From assembly GCF_963378075.1 (NCBI RefSeq), contig NZ_OY726394.1, positions 3,906,001-3,970,000 on the forward strand: a stretch of 64,000 nt of DNA. Direction: 5' to 3'. The notes under the pieces are model-generated. The model was not told the origin of the DNA and searched no databases. It was given only the letters and a program-made list of their open reading frames with translations. How positions within the stretch are numbered: the stretch's first letter is position 1; the number at the start of each line of letters is the position of its first letter. The position numbers and the translations under genes were made by a program. This DNA is from Mycolicibacter sp. MU0083 (GTDB lineage Bacteria > Actinomycetota > Actinomycetes > Mycobacteriales > Mycobacteriaceae). Shown in pieces: positions 1-7,773 of this stretch.

Positions 1-1
1 C

Positions 2-91
2 GGCGAGGACGACTGGCGCCGGGAGCTGGCCGCGGCCGGCCGGGCCGGCGGGGTGATCAGATCCGCGTTGCCAACCCGGGATAGTCGATGA
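2..91 (+). CDS. possible 3' end of an upstream gene (partial)
   Basis: The first bases are open in a forward frame with high GC at third codon positions, reading GEDDWRRELAAAGRAGG and ending at TGA 89-91. If real, it would overlap the 3' end of the convergent glycolipid-binding gene by about 35 bp. A second forward frame ends at TGA 54-56, which would avoid the overlap. The fragment is too short to recognise a family or to choose between the two frames. Confidence 0.2.
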   Translation, partial: GEDDWRRELAAAGRAGGVIRSALPTRDSR

Positions 92-653
92 CGAATCCGT
101 CGGCGTCGACGGTCAGGGTGGTCCCGCGGGCATCGGTGCCCGGCGTGTGCACCTTGATGCCGCCGCCGGGGCCCGCGCTGCTGTAGCCGGCGGTCGCGGC
201 CACCACCGACATCTCCGGCAGGTTCAGATACAGCGTGGGCAGGGTGATCGAGGCCGCCCGCTCGTGCAACCGGGCGCGCCGGATCGGCAGCGTGTTGAAG
301 AACGGGCTGAACAGCATGTCGACATCGAGCGCGCCGTCGTAGCCGGCGCGGGTCTGGCCGCGGGCATCGGTGATCAGCCACATGTTCTCTTCGTCGCGGG
401 CGATCACCAGTTGGCGTTCGCGTTCGGCGAGTGTGACGGTCAGGCCCAGCCGTTTGGTGGCCCCGGATTCATCGGTGTGCAGGTCGTAGTAGACGCCGAA
501 CGCCGCGTGCTCGGCGGTGGCGCCGGCCACGATCCGGCCGTTGGCCCGGATCCGGTTTCCGGTCAGCTGGATGCGCACCGATTCCATCCGCGGGGCGTCG
601 GGAGCCCGCCAGGTCAGAATCGCCGGCCAGGTGCCGGACGGGGCTGCACTCAC
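57..653 (-). CDS. putative glycolipid-binding domain protein
   Basis: A 198-residue soluble protein without a signal peptide or membrane segment. The N-terminal TWRAPDAPRMESVRI, the central GALDVDMLFSPFFNTLPIRR and the C-terminal LTVDADGFVIDYPGL match the pattern of the putative glycolipid-binding family (Pfam Glycolipid_bind, formerly DUF1089): a W/ESVR start, a D-D-x-x-x-x-P-F-x-N-T-L-P-I-R-R core and a V-D-x-D-G-x-V-x-D-Y-P-G end. Length is normal for the family. The start is GTG at 651-653. It is divergent from the LapA-like gene across a 93-bp promoter region that contains a 10-bp inverted repeat. Members are thought to bind glycolipid, but the biochemical role is poorly known. The family call is fairly secure; the function is not. 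Confidence 0.7.
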   Translation of the reverse strand: MSAAPSGTWPAILTWRAPDAPRMESVRIQLTGNRIRANGRIVAGATAEHAAFGVYYDLHTDESGATKRLGLTVTLAERERQLVIARDEENMWLITDARGQTRAGYDGALDVDMLFSPFFNTLPIRRARLHERAASITLPTLYLNLPEMSVVAATAGYSSAGPGGGIKVHTPGTDARGTTLTVDADGFVIDYPGLATRI

Positions 654-697
654 CGGACCACCGTAAGCGACGGGCCCGCGATCCGCTGTGACACCGG

Positions 698-733
698 GCG
701 AGGAAATGGCCGAGAACCCGTTGATTTCCTCGC
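698..733. promoter_or_regulatory. inverted repeat in a divergent promoter
   Basis: GCGAGGAAAT (698-707) is repeated exactly in inverse as ATTTCCTCGC (724-733), with 16 nt between the arms. It lies between the divergent glycolipid-binding gene and the LapA-like gene. This is an operator-like dyad; no cognate regulator is identified. Confidence 0.4.
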
Positions 734-746
734 GTGAACCGGCAAG

Positions 747-1085
747 ATGGCGTTCATGAGCAGCGACCCGACTGTGCCCTCCGACCCTGCGCCCGGCGAC
801 GTCGGCACGCCGCCGCCTGCCGCGGCGATGCCGTTGACCCGTGCCGGAGCGCTGTGGAGCGCGCTGATCGCGGGTTTCCTGGTGCTGATCGTGCTGTTGG
901 TGTTCATCACCCAGAACACCGGTCCGGTCGAGTTGGTGTTTCTGACCTGGACGTGGAGCCTGCCGACGGGGGTGGCGATCCTGTTGGCCGCGATCTGCGG
1001 CGGGCTGGTGACCGCCTTGGTCGGCACCGCGCGGATCTTCCAGCTGCGGCGCGCCGCCAAGAAGTCGCTGGCGGCGCAGCGCTGA
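747..1085 (+). CDS. LapA-domain (DUF1049) membrane protein, Rv3760-like
   Basis: A 112-residue protein with a Pro/Ala-rich cytoplasmic N-terminus (about residues 1-30) and two membrane helices (about 36-56 and 73-95). They are separated by the short loop NTGPVELVFLTWTWSLP, the typical LapA/DUF1049 signature (N-x-x-x-V-x-x-x-F). A basic tail (RRAAKKSLAAQR) follows. Position and architecture fit M. tuberculosis Rv3760. LapA-domain proteins help envelope assembly in other bacteria; the mycobacterial role is not established. ATG 747 is used here; ATG 756 (MSSDPT...) is an equally possible start. Confidence 0.75.
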   Translation: MAFMSSDPTVPSDPAPGDVGTPPPAAAMPLTRAGALWSALIAGFLVLIVLLVFITQNTGPVELVFLTWTWSLPTGVAILLAAICGGLVTALVGTARIFQLRRAAKKSLAAQR

Positions 1086-1086
1086 C

Positions 1087-1740
1087 TCAGTTCGCGGCCG
1101 CGCCGGCGTCCCGGTCCCGGTCGGGCTCGGACATCCGGGCCTGATTGCGCGGCAGCAGATCCCAGACGTGTTCGGTGCCGTTGACCGATGCCGCGGCGGC
1201 GTGACCGGACCGTGAGTACAGCAGCCGGGTGATCGACACGTAGTCGATCGGGAACGACAGCAGCCGCTGGGTGCCCAGGATCTGGTGCAGGATCACGTTG
1301 ATCACGCCACCGTGGCTGAACACCGCGACGGTGTCGTCGGGGTCGGCGCCGGCGGCCACGTCGGCGAGGGCTTCGGCGACGCGGGCACTGAACGCGGCCT
1401 CGTCGACGCCGGCGGGCAGCAGGCCCTGCGCCATCCGGGCCCAGTCCTGCGGCCGCTCGGTGCGCAACTGCTCGACGGGCAGGTAGCCGGCCAGTTCCCG
1501 GTCGTATTCGGCGAACCGCTCATCGATGTCGATGGTCAGCCCGCGCTGGGCGGCCAACGGTTCGCCGGTCTGGATGGCCCGGCGTTGCGGGCTGCTGACC
1601 AGCCGGGTGATCGGGAAGCGTGCCAGCGCATCCGGTAGGCGTCGGGCCTGCTCGAACCCGGTCTCGGACAGCTCGGGGTCGGAGCCCTGGCCGTACTCGC
1701 TGCGAAGCGGGAGCGCGTGGCGGATCAGCAGCAACTGCAC
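1087..1740 (-). CDS. histidine phosphatase superfamily protein
   Basis: A 217-residue branch-1 histidine phosphatase (phosphoglycerate-mutase-like fold). The N-terminal LIRHALP (residues 5-11) carries the catalytic R7-H8 pair. SSPQRRAIQT (49-58) supplies the second arginine, E78 in the FAEYDRE region is the likely acid, and FSHGG (141-145) supplies the second active-site histidine. The substrate cannot be told from sequence; mycobacterial relatives include phosphatases wrongly named phosphoglycerate mutase. It is convergent with the LapA-like gene with no spacing, and in the same direction as the sulfatase upstream. Confidence 0.8.
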   Translation of the reverse strand: MQLLLIRHALPLRSEYGQGSDPELSETGFEQARRLPDALARFPITRLVSSPQRRAIQTGEPLAAQRGLTIDIDERFAEYDRELAGYLPVEQLRTERPQDWARMAQGLLPAGVDEAAFSARVAEALADVAAGADPDDTVAVFSHGGVINVILHQILGTQRLLSFPIDYVSITRLLYSRSGHAAAASVNGTEHVWDLLPRNQARMSEPDRDRDAGAAAN

Positions 1741-1773
1741 GCTGTCACCCTAAAGGCCCAGTTGGAACCGCCG

Positions 1774-3651
1774 TCACGGGGTGACGATGTTGAAATTCGG
1801 GTCCGGGGCGTCGAGCACCGTCAACAGTTTCGGCAAGGCGCTCTGATCCCCGGACACCTCCAGCGTCCCGCTGCCCGACAGCGCCCCCAGCATGGCGAGT
1901 TTGCCGGCCGCGGTGACGGTGGCGTCGGCGCTGTCGGGGTCCGCGGGCGCCTTGCGGTGCACCAGCACCCCGTTGCGCAGGGTTAGGCGGTGATTGTCGC
2001 CGGTGTCGGCGAAGACGACGTCGAGGGCCAGGTCCAGGTCCCAGCAGCGGGGGCCGTTGACCCGGATGGCCAGGCTGTCGAAGAGTTGCTCGACGCTGAG
2101 CTGGGCGATCAACGCCGGGGAGCCGACCTGCCCGGCGGTGCCGAATTTCCCGGTGCGCAGTTCGGTGGCCCCGGACAGGAAGAAGTTGCGCCAGGTGGCG
2201 TTCTCGGCGCCGTAGGCCAGCTGGTCGAGGGTGTCCGCATAGCGGGCGCGTGCCCCGGCATGATCGGGTTCGGTGAACATGACGTGGTCGAGCAGCGTTG
2301 CCGCCCAACGGAAATCGCCCTGTTCGAAGGCTTCTTCGGCGAGTTCCACCACTCGGTCGGGTCCACCCATGGCGGCGACGTAGCGCGGGCCCAACGCCTC
2401 GGGCGGGTGCGGCCACAGTCGCGCCGGGTTGCCGTCGAACCAGCCGAGGTAACGCTGGTAGACGGCTTTGACGTTGTGACTCACCGAGCCGTAGTAGCCG
2501 CGGGCGTGCCAGGCGTGCTCCAGCGCCGGGGGCAGCTGGAACCGCTCGGCGATCTCGACGCCGGTGTAGCCCTGATTCAGCAGTCGAAGCGTCTGGTCGT
2601 GCAGGTAGGCGTACAGATCGCGTTGCAGGCCAAGGTATTCGGAGATCCGCTCGGTTCCCCAGGTGGGCCAGTGGTGCGAGGCGAAGACGACGTCGGCGCG
2701 GCCGGCGAAGGTGTCGATGGCCTCGGTGAGGTATCCGGCCCAGGCCCGGGGGTCGCGCACCAGCGCGCCGCGCAGGGTCAGCAGGTTGTGCATGTTGTGG
2801 GTGGCGTTCTCGGCCATGCACAGGGCACGGAATTGCGGGAAGTAGAAGTGCATCTCGGCCGGGGCCTCGGTGCCGGGTGCCATCTGGAACTCGATCTGCA
2901 CACCGTCGACGATGCGGGTCTGTCCGGTCTCGGTGATGGTGACGGTCGGAACGATCACCGATACCTCGCCGGTCGAGGTGTTCTGCCCCAGGCCGCAGCC
3001 GACCTGTCCCTGCGGGCCGCGCTGCAGCATGGTGCCGTACATGTAGCCGGCGCGACGCAGCATCGCCGGTCCGGCGTAGACGTTCTCGGCGACCACGTGC
3101 TCGATGAAGCCCTCCGGGGCGATCACCGCCACCCGACCGGCGTCGACGTCGGCTTGCGTGGTCACGCCCAACACGCCGCCGAAGTGGTCGACGTGGCTGT
3201 GGGTGTAGATCACCGCGACCACGGGGCGGTCCCCGCCGCGGTGCTCGCGGTAGAGCGCCAGCGCGGCGGCGGCGACCTCGGTGGAGATCAGCGGGTCGAT
3301 GACGATGATCCCGGTGTCGCCCTCGACGAAGGTGATGTTGGAGATGTCGAAGCCGCGCACCTGGTAGATGCCCTCGACGACTTCGTAGAGGCCCTGTTTG
3401 GCGGCGAGTTGGGACTGCCGCCACAGCGACGGATGCACCGAAGTCGGCGCGTCGCCGGCGAGGAAGTCGTAGCTGTCGTTGTCCCAGACCACCCGGCCAT
3501 CGGCGGCGGTGATGACGCACGGACTCAGCGTGGCGATCAGGCCGCGGTCGGCGTCGGCGAAATCCGTTGTGTCAGCGAAGGGCAACGCGGACAGGTGGGC
3601 GGCGTGGGCGGCTTCGATCGTCGGGCTGACCGGGACCTGCTGGCGTTCCAT
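1774..3651 (-). CDS. alkyl sulfatase, metallo-beta-lactamase type (Rv3762c-like)
   Basis: A 625-residue linear alkyl/aryl sulfatase of the SdsA1/BDS1 type, expected to hydrolyse sulfate esters of long-chain alcohols using two zinc ions. The metal-binding motif HSHVDH is at residues 151-156. The family motif ENATHNMHN (281-289) supplies further ligands, and the SHHWPTWG segment lies downstream. The C-terminal third forms a dimerisation region and an SCP2-like alkyl-binding domain. No signal peptide is seen, so a cytoplasmic location is likely. Length matches M. tuberculosis Rv3762c (about 626 aa). Start ATG 3651 has no clear Shine-Dalgarno; a CAAGCT hexamer 7 nt upstream allows a leaderless transcript. 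Two tiny ORFs lie just upstream in the same direction. Confidence 0.9.
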   Translation of the reverse strand: MERQQVPVSPTIEAAHAAHLSALPFADTTDFADADRGLIATLSPCVITAADGRVVWDNDSYDFLAGDAPTSVHPSLWRQSQLAAKQGLYEVVEGIYQVRGFDISNITFVEGDTGIIVIDPLISTEVAAAALALYREHRGGDRPVVAVIYTHSHVDHFGGVLGVTTQADVDAGRVAVIAPEGFIEHVVAENVYAGPAMLRRAGYMYGTMLQRGPQGQVGCGLGQNTSTGEVSVIVPTVTITETGQTRIVDGVQIEFQMAPGTEAPAEMHFYFPQFRALCMAENATHNMHNLLTLRGALVRDPRAWAGYLTEAIDTFAGRADVVFASHHWPTWGTERISEYLGLQRDLYAYLHDQTLRLLNQGYTGVEIAERFQLPPALEHAWHARGYYGSVSHNVKAVYQRYLGWFDGNPARLWPHPPEALGPRYVAAMGGPDRVVELAEEAFEQGDFRWAATLLDHVMFTEPDHAGARARYADTLDQLAYGAENATWRNFFLSGATELRTGKFGTAGQVGSPALIAQLSVEQLFDSLAIRVNGPRCWDLDLALDVVFADTGDNHRLTLRNGVLVHRKAPADPDSADATVTAAGKLAMLGALSGSGTLEVSGDQSALPKLLTVLDAPDPNFNIVTP

Positions 3652-3695
3652 GGCGCACAGCTTGCCATCGATGCGGCCGCGGGGGCGGTTTTAGG

Positions 3696-3830
3696 TCAGC
3701 GGCGTCGCCGGAACGTGTTCCACGCGTGACGCAGTCGGGCCGACCAGGTGGGATGGCCGACTCGTTCTCGGGTTTCTCGCGCCTGGTGCGCGTAATCGCG
3801 GATCGACTCGTCGCCTTCTTCAGCACGCAT
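3696..3830 (-). CDS. 44-aa basic small protein
   Basis: A short ORF of 44 codons: an acidic start (MRAEEGDES), a Tyr/His/Arg-rich middle and a strongly basic end (FRRRR). AGGTGA lies 6 nt before the ATG and overlaps the stop codon of the 52-aa ORF upstream, which suggests translational coupling (4 bp separate the stop and the start). The alkyl sulfatase begins 44 bp downstream on the same strand. No family is recognised. Support is from the ribosome-binding site, the coupling and the composition only. Confidence 0.45.
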   Translation of the reverse strand: MRAEEGDESIRDYAHQARETRERVGHPTWSARLRHAWNTFRRRR

Positions 3831-3834
3831 GGGC

Positions 3835-3993
3835 TCACCTCGTCGCGGGGTTGTCGGGCGGTTCCGGGTCGCGCTCGGGGGCCAAGCGCTCCGGGACTTC
3901 TTCGGGCGCCAAGCGCTCCGGCGGCTCGGCGGGGGCCAAGCGCTCCGGCGCTTCTTGCGGCCGGGCCGGTCCGGGTGGCGGTTCGGGATTCAT
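3835..3993 (-). CDS. 52-aa PERLAP-repeat small protein
   Basis: A 52-codon ORF starting at ATG 3993, with GGGTAGG about 9 nt upstream. It encodes an extended Pro/Glu-rich peptide with three tandem 9-residue units sharing PERLAP (27-bp DNA period; repeat starts near 3881, 3908 and 3935). It has no signal peptide and no membrane helix. Its TGA sits inside the Shine-Dalgarno of the following 44-aa ORF, so the two form a tiny coupled pair. It lies between tcrY and the sulfatase gene. The function is unknown; such peptides are probably disordered linkers or adaptors. Confidence 0.45.
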   Translation of the reverse strand: MNPEPPPGPARPQEAPERLAPAEPPERLAPEEVPERLAPERDPEPPDNPATR

Positions 3994-4035
3994 CCGGTGC
4001 GCCTACCCGGTGGGCCTGGGGCGTAAACCCGGCTG

Positions 4036-4095
4036 GTGAGCGTGCGCAGTTGTACGGCGAAAGCGGCGTGTCGCCGGGCAGACACGCACGTTCGC
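4036..4095. repeat. dispersed palindromic element, family 2 (copy 1)
   Basis: Left arm GTGAGCGTGCG (4036-4046) and right arm CGCACGTTCGC (4085-4095) pair at 9 of 11 positions. The element begins 13 nt after the tcrY stop, so it could end tcrXY transcription. Related copies lie at 28181-28242 and 29084-29145; the loops share a GGYGTGTC core. Confidence 0.5.
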
Positions 4096-4107
4096 GAGTG
4101 GGGAGGG

Positions 4108-5622
4108 CTAGCGGGGCAGGCGGACGGTGAACTCGGTGCGGCCTGGTTCGCTGGTGACGGCGATGCTGCCGCGGTGCGCCCGGACCACCGCCGTGGCGAT
4201 CGCCAGCCCCAGGCCGGTGCTGCCGCCCTTGCGCGACCGCGACGTGTCGCCGCGGGCGAAGCGCTGGAAGATCTCCGGCAGGAACTCCGCCGGAATGCCC
4301 GGGCCGTCGTCGGCGACCCGCAGCACCGCGTCGTCGCCGTCCACCTCGACGCTGAGCGTCACCACCGTTCCGGCGCCGGTGTGCACCCGCGCATTGGCCA
4401 GCAGATTGGTCAGCACCTGATGCAGCCGGGCCGCATCGCCGGGGGCGGTCACCGGCTCGTCGGGCAGATCCAGCTGCCAGCGGTGATCCGGGCCGGCGAC
4501 GTGGGCGTCGCTGAGCGCGTCGACCGCCAGCCGGGACAAATCGACCGGTTCGTGCTCCAGCGGCCGGCCGGAGTCCAGCCGGGCCAGCAGCAGCAGGTCC
4601 TCCACCAACTGGGTCATCCGCTCGGTTTCGGACTGCACCCGGCTCAGCGCGTGGGTCAGGGCCTGCGCGTCGGCACTGTCGGCGACCGGGATCCGTTGGG
4701 CCAGCTCGGTGTAGCCGCGGATCGCGGCCAGTGGGGTGCGCAGCTCGTGGCTGGCGTCGGCGACGAACTGGCGCACCCGGGTCTCGCTGTCCTGCCGGGT
4801 GGCCAGCGCGGTCGCGATGTGCTCGAGCATCCGGTTGACCGCGGCACCGAGTTGTCCGACCTCGGTGCGCGAGTTGGAGTCGGATTCGGCGACCCGCACC
4901 GGCAGCGTCGCATCGCCGCGGTCCAGCGGCAGGTCGGCGACTTCGCCGGCGGTCTGGGCGACCCGGCGCAGCGGGGCCAGTGCCCGCCGGATGACCGCGC
5001 TGCCGGCGCTGGCCACCGCGGCCACCGCGACCAGGGTCAGCAGCCCGAAGATCAGCAGCACCCGCACCAGGGTGTCCTCGACGGGCGCCAGCGGCAGCCC
5101 GGTGACGATCACGTCGTCGCTGTGCCGGGATTCGGTCGCGACCACCCGGTAGCGGCCGATGCCGTCTAAGCGGCGGGTCACCGGGGCCGCGCCGAGGGTG
5201 ACGCCGGCCAACTGCGCCGTGGCGGTGGGGCTCAGGTCCTCCCGCAGCCCCGAGATGCTCAGATAGCCGGCATCGGCCACGTCGTCGCCCCCGCCGGGTT
5301 CCCGCACGGCGCCGACCATTCCGGCCTGCTGGCCGGGGGCGTCGAGGAAGTCCGGGCCCGGGCCCGGCCGCGGCCGGTGCTGGCGGCGCCCCGGCGGTGG
5401 CGGCGGTTGGGCGTGCAGCCGCGACGAGCGGCGCGCGGCGTCTTGGAGTTGATGGTCGAGCTGGCCGACCAGGTACTGGTACAGCGCCAGTTCGGTGACC
5501 GCGCCGATGCCCAGGCAGGCCAGGGTGAGCAGGGCGATCTGCCCGACCAGCAACCGGGACCGCAGCGACCAGTTACGCCACGCGCCGGTGTGCGGCGCGT
5601 CAGGGAGCCGGCTTGAGCACAT
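4108..5622 (-). CDS. tcrY: sensor histidine kinase TcrY
   Basis: A 504-residue membrane histidine kinase. TM1 is at about 24-46 and TM2 at about 187-208, enclosing an external sensor of about 140 residues with a proline-rich stretch (72-92). A HAMP linker follows. The HisKA domain has the phospho-acceptor H292 in DASHELRTPL. The ATPase domain shows an N-box (402-411), G1 DDGPGIP (438-444) and G2 GSTGLGLAI (467-475). The ATG at 5620-5622 lies inside the end of the response-regulator gene (23-bp overlap), typical of a coupled two-component operon. Order and adjacency match M. tuberculosis Rv3764c/Rv3765c (TcrY/TcrX). The input signal cannot be read from sequence. A palindromic element follows the stop. 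Confidence 0.92.
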   Translation of the reverse strand: MCSSRLPDAPHTGAWRNWSLRSRLLVGQIALLTLACLGIGAVTELALYQYLVGQLDHQLQDAARRSSRLHAQPPPPPGRRQHRPRPGPGPDFLDAPGQQAGMVGAVREPGGGDDVADAGYLSISGLREDLSPTATAQLAGVTLGAAPVTRRLDGIGRYRVVATESRHSDDVIVTGLPLAPVEDTLVRVLLIFGLLTLVAVAAVASAGSAVIRRALAPLRRVAQTAGEVADLPLDRGDATLPVRVAESDSNSRTEVGQLGAAVNRMLEHIATALATRQDSETRVRQFVADASHELRTPLAAIRGYTELAQRIPVADSADAQALTHALSRVQSETERMTQLVEDLLLLARLDSGRPLEHEPVDLSRLAVDALSDAHVAGPDHRWQLDLPDEPVTAPGDAARLHQVLTNLLANARVHTGAGTVVTLSVEVDGDDAVLRVADDGPGIPAEFLPEIFQRFARGDTSRSRKGGSTGLGLAIATAVVRAHRGSIAVTSEPGRTEFTVRLPR

Positions 5623-6304
5623 ACCCTGCGCCGCGCAGCGTGTGGATCATCGGGGGGCGGCCGTTGTCGATCTTCTTCCGCAGGTAGGAGATGTAGAGCT
5701 CGACGATGTTGGCCCGGCCGCCGAAGTCGTAGTCCCACACCCGGTCGAGGATCTGCGACTTGGACAACACCCGCTTGGCGTTGTGCATCAGGTAGCGCAG
5801 CAACTCGAATTCGGTGGACGTCAACGTGATCGGGTCACCGCCGCGGGTCACCTCGTGGGAGTCCTCGTCGAGGACCAGATCCCCGACCACGATCTGGGCT
5901 CCGGAGTCTGCGGTGCTGATCCCGGTGCGGCGCAGCAGCGCGCGCAACCGCAGCACCACCTCTTCGATGCTGAACGGCTTGGTGACGTAGTCGTCGCCGC
6001 CGGCGGCCAACCCGGCGATACGGTCCTCCACCCCGTCCTTGGCGGTCAGGAACAGCACCGGCAGCAGCGGGTTGATCTCGCGCAGCCGGGTCAGCACGTC
6101 CAGGCCGCTCATGTCGGGCAGCATCACGTCGAGCACCACCGCATCGGGGCGCTCGGCCTTGGCCGCCGCGATCGCCGCGGCGCCGTCACCGGCGGTGGTG
6201 GTGTTCCAGCCCTCGTAGCGCAGCGCCATCGACACCATCTCGGCCAGCACGGGCTCGTCGTCGACCACCAGCACGGTCACCGGCTTGCCGTCGGCGCGCG
6301 ACAT
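5600..6304 (-). CDS. tcrX: response regulator TcrX (OmpR family)
   Basis: A 234-residue OmpR/PhoB-type regulator from ATG 6304. The receiver domain has the acidic pair D15-D16 in VVDDEP, phospho-acceptor D59 in VVLDVMLPDMSG and K89 in LTAKD. The C-terminal winged helix contains TSTEFELLRYLM and the wing-end GRPPMIHTLRGAGYVLKP. The 234-residue length equals M. tuberculosis TcrX. ATG 6340 (12 residues longer) has a better GGAA Shine-Dalgarno and is a real alternative. It is followed by and overlaps tcrY, its expected kinase, and is divergent from the SnoaL-like gene, so the roughly 40-75 bp between them probably holds both promoters. Confidence 0.92.
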   Translation of the reverse strand: MSRADGKPVTVLVVDDEPVLAEMVSMALRYEGWNTTTAGDGAAAIAAAKAERPDAVVLDVMLPDMSGLDVLTRLREINPLLPVLFLTAKDGVEDRIAGLAAGGDDYVTKPFSIEEVVLRLRALLRRTGISTADSGAQIVVGDLVLDEDSHEVTRGGDPITLTSTEFELLRYLMHNAKRVLSKSQILDRVWDYDFGGRANIVELYISYLRKKIDNGRPPMIHTLRGAGYVLKPAP

Positions 6305-6367
6305 CACGACACGTTCCGCCGATCCCCGTGACGCAGTCATCGCGTTCCAGTATGTCGGTCGCCCCGC

Positions 6368-6373
6368 TATCTT
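6368..6373 (+). promoter_or_regulatory. -10 element of a leaderless transcript (SnoaL-like gene)
   Basis: TATCTT ends exactly 6 nt before ATG 6380, the geometry of a mycobacterial leaderless promoter with transcription starting at the A of the start codon. No Shine-Dalgarno is present. Confidence 0.5.
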
Positions 6374-6379
6374 CATCGG

Positions 6380-6724
6380 ATGGCACGCACACCCCAGGAA
6401 ATCTTCGACCACCACCTCGCCGCCCTGCTCGCCCAGGACGTCGAGGAACTACTCGTCGACTACGACGACGAGTCGGCGTTGATCACCGCCGCCGGCGTCG
6501 CGCAGGGCCTCGGCGGCATCCGGGCCGCGTTCGGCCAACTGGCCTCGGCGCTGTCCGGTGCGGAGTTCACCGTCAAATCGCAGACCTACCACGGCGATGC
6601 GCTACTGCTGGAGTGGACGCTGGACGCACCGGCTTTCGCCGTCGACGGCGTGGACACCTTCCTGTTCGGCGACGACACGATCCGGGTGCAGACCATCTCC
6701 CAGCAAGCCCGCTCGAAAGCCTGA
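6380..6724 (+). CDS. SnoaL/NTF2-like domain protein
   Basis: A 114-residue single-domain protein with the alpha+beta cone features of the SnoaL-like/NTF2-like superfamily: an N-terminal helix (EIFDHHLAALLAQDVEELL), DYDDES, a GLGGIRAAF turn and a C-terminal sheet with LEWTLDAP and GVDTFLFGDDTIR. Relatives bind small hydrophobic ligands or act as isomerases or cyclases; no catalytic assignment is possible here. It is divergent from tcrX and just upstream of the phosphotransferase gene in the same direction (23-bp gap), so the two may be co-transcribed. Confidence 0.7.
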   Translation: MARTPQEIFDHHLAALLAQDVEELLVDYDDESALITAAGVAQGLGGIRAAFGQLASALSGAEFTVKSQTYHGDALLLEWTLDAPAFAVDGVDTFLFGDDTIRVQTISQQARSKA

Positions 6725-6747
6725 CGCACCGGGTAGGTTCAGGCTCC

Positions 6748-7773
6748 GTGGACCTCGAAGCGGTGGCGCAATGGATGTCGGATCGGCAACTGGGCGAGGG
6801 CCCGCTGGAAGACATCACCGAGCTGGCCGGCGGAACCCAGAACGTCATGCTGCGGTTCACCCGGGCCGACCGCGGCTACGTGCTGCGGCGCGGTCCGCGG
6901 CACCTGCGGCCGCGCAGCAACGCGATCATGCTGCGGGAGACCCGCCTGCTGTCCGCGCTGACCGGCACCGACGTGCCGCACCCGCCGCTGATCGCGGTCT
7001 GCGACGACCCCGCCGTGCTCGGGGACGCGGTGTTCTATCTGATGGAGCCCGTCGAGGGGTTCAACGCCAGCGGCGAACTGCCCGCCCTGCACGCCGGTGA
7101 TGCGACGGTCCGGCACGGGATGGGACTGTCGATGGCCGAATCCCTGGCCAAGCTCGGCGCCGTCGACCATGTCGCGGTGGGGCTGGCCGACTACGGCAAA
7201 CCGGACGGCTTCCTGGAGCGTCAGGTGCCGCGGTGGCTGGCGGAGCTGGATTCCTACCGGCAGTTCGAGAACTATCCGGGCCCGGACCTGCCCGGCCTGG
7301 ACGAGGTCGCCGCCTGGCTGCAGGCCAACGTGCCGACGTCGTGGCGGCCGGGCATCCTGCACGGCGACTACCACGCGGCCAACGTGATGTTCTCCCCCAC
7401 CGGGCCGCAGGTCGCGGCGATCGTGGACTGGGAGATGTCGACCATCGGCGATCCGCTGCTGGATCTGGGCTGGCTGTTGGCGACGTGGCGCCAAGACGAC
7501 GGTTCCAGCGTGTTCAGCCACACCCTGACCGGCATGGACGGACTGGCCTCCCCCGCCGAACTAGTGCAGCGCTACGCCGAGGGCAGTGATCGCGACCTGA
7601 CGCACCTGGACTGGTACAAGGTGATGGCGGCGTTCAAGCTGGCGATCGTGATCGAGGGGACGCTGGCCCGGGCCTCGGCCGGTATGGCGCAGCAGGAGGT
7701 CGGCGAACAACTGCACGAGGCCGCGGTCTGGCTGTTCGACCGGGCCCAGACCTGGATGGCGGGTGCGGCATGA
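6748..7773 (+). CDS. phosphotransferase (APH) family protein, FadE36-like
   Basis: A 341-residue protein starting at GTG 6748 with the aminoglycoside/choline phosphotransferase kinase-like fold. An N-terminal lobe contains GGTQNVMLRF and YVLRRGP (nucleotide-binding lysine replaced by arginine). The catalytic HGDYHAANVMF loop and the metal-binding VDWEMSTIGDPLLDLGW follow. It resembles M. tuberculosis Rv3761c, which carries the acyl-CoA dehydrogenase name FadE36 although its domain is of the phosphotransferase type; in some actinobacterial and eukaryotic proteins this domain is fused to acyl-CoA dehydrogenases. Its stop overlaps the next start (ATGA at 7770-7773), so it is co-translated with the amidohydrolase. 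The substrate is unknown. Confidence 0.8.
   Translation: MDLEAVAQWMSDRQLGEGPLEDITELAGGTQNVMLRFTRADRGYVLRRGPRHLRPRSNAIMLRETRLLSALTGTDVPHPPLIAVCDDPAVLGDAVFYLMEPVEGFNASGELPALHAGDATVRHGMGLSMAESLAKLGAVDHVAVGLADYGKPDGFLERQVPRWLAELDSYRQFENYPGPDLPGLDEVAAWLQANVPTSWRPGILHGDYHAANVMFSPTGPQVAAIVDWEMSTIGDPLLDLGWLLATWRQDDGSSVFSHTLTGMDGLASPAELVQRYAEGSDRDLTHLDWYKVMAAFKLAIVIEGTLARASAGMAQQEVGEQLHEAAVWLFDRAQTWMAGAA

Noticed and set aside
1990..3729. 579-codon plus-strand frame opposite the sulfatase
   Set aside because: Composition typical of antisense high-GC shadow frames; the opposite strand encodes a complete alkyl sulfatase with all motifs.
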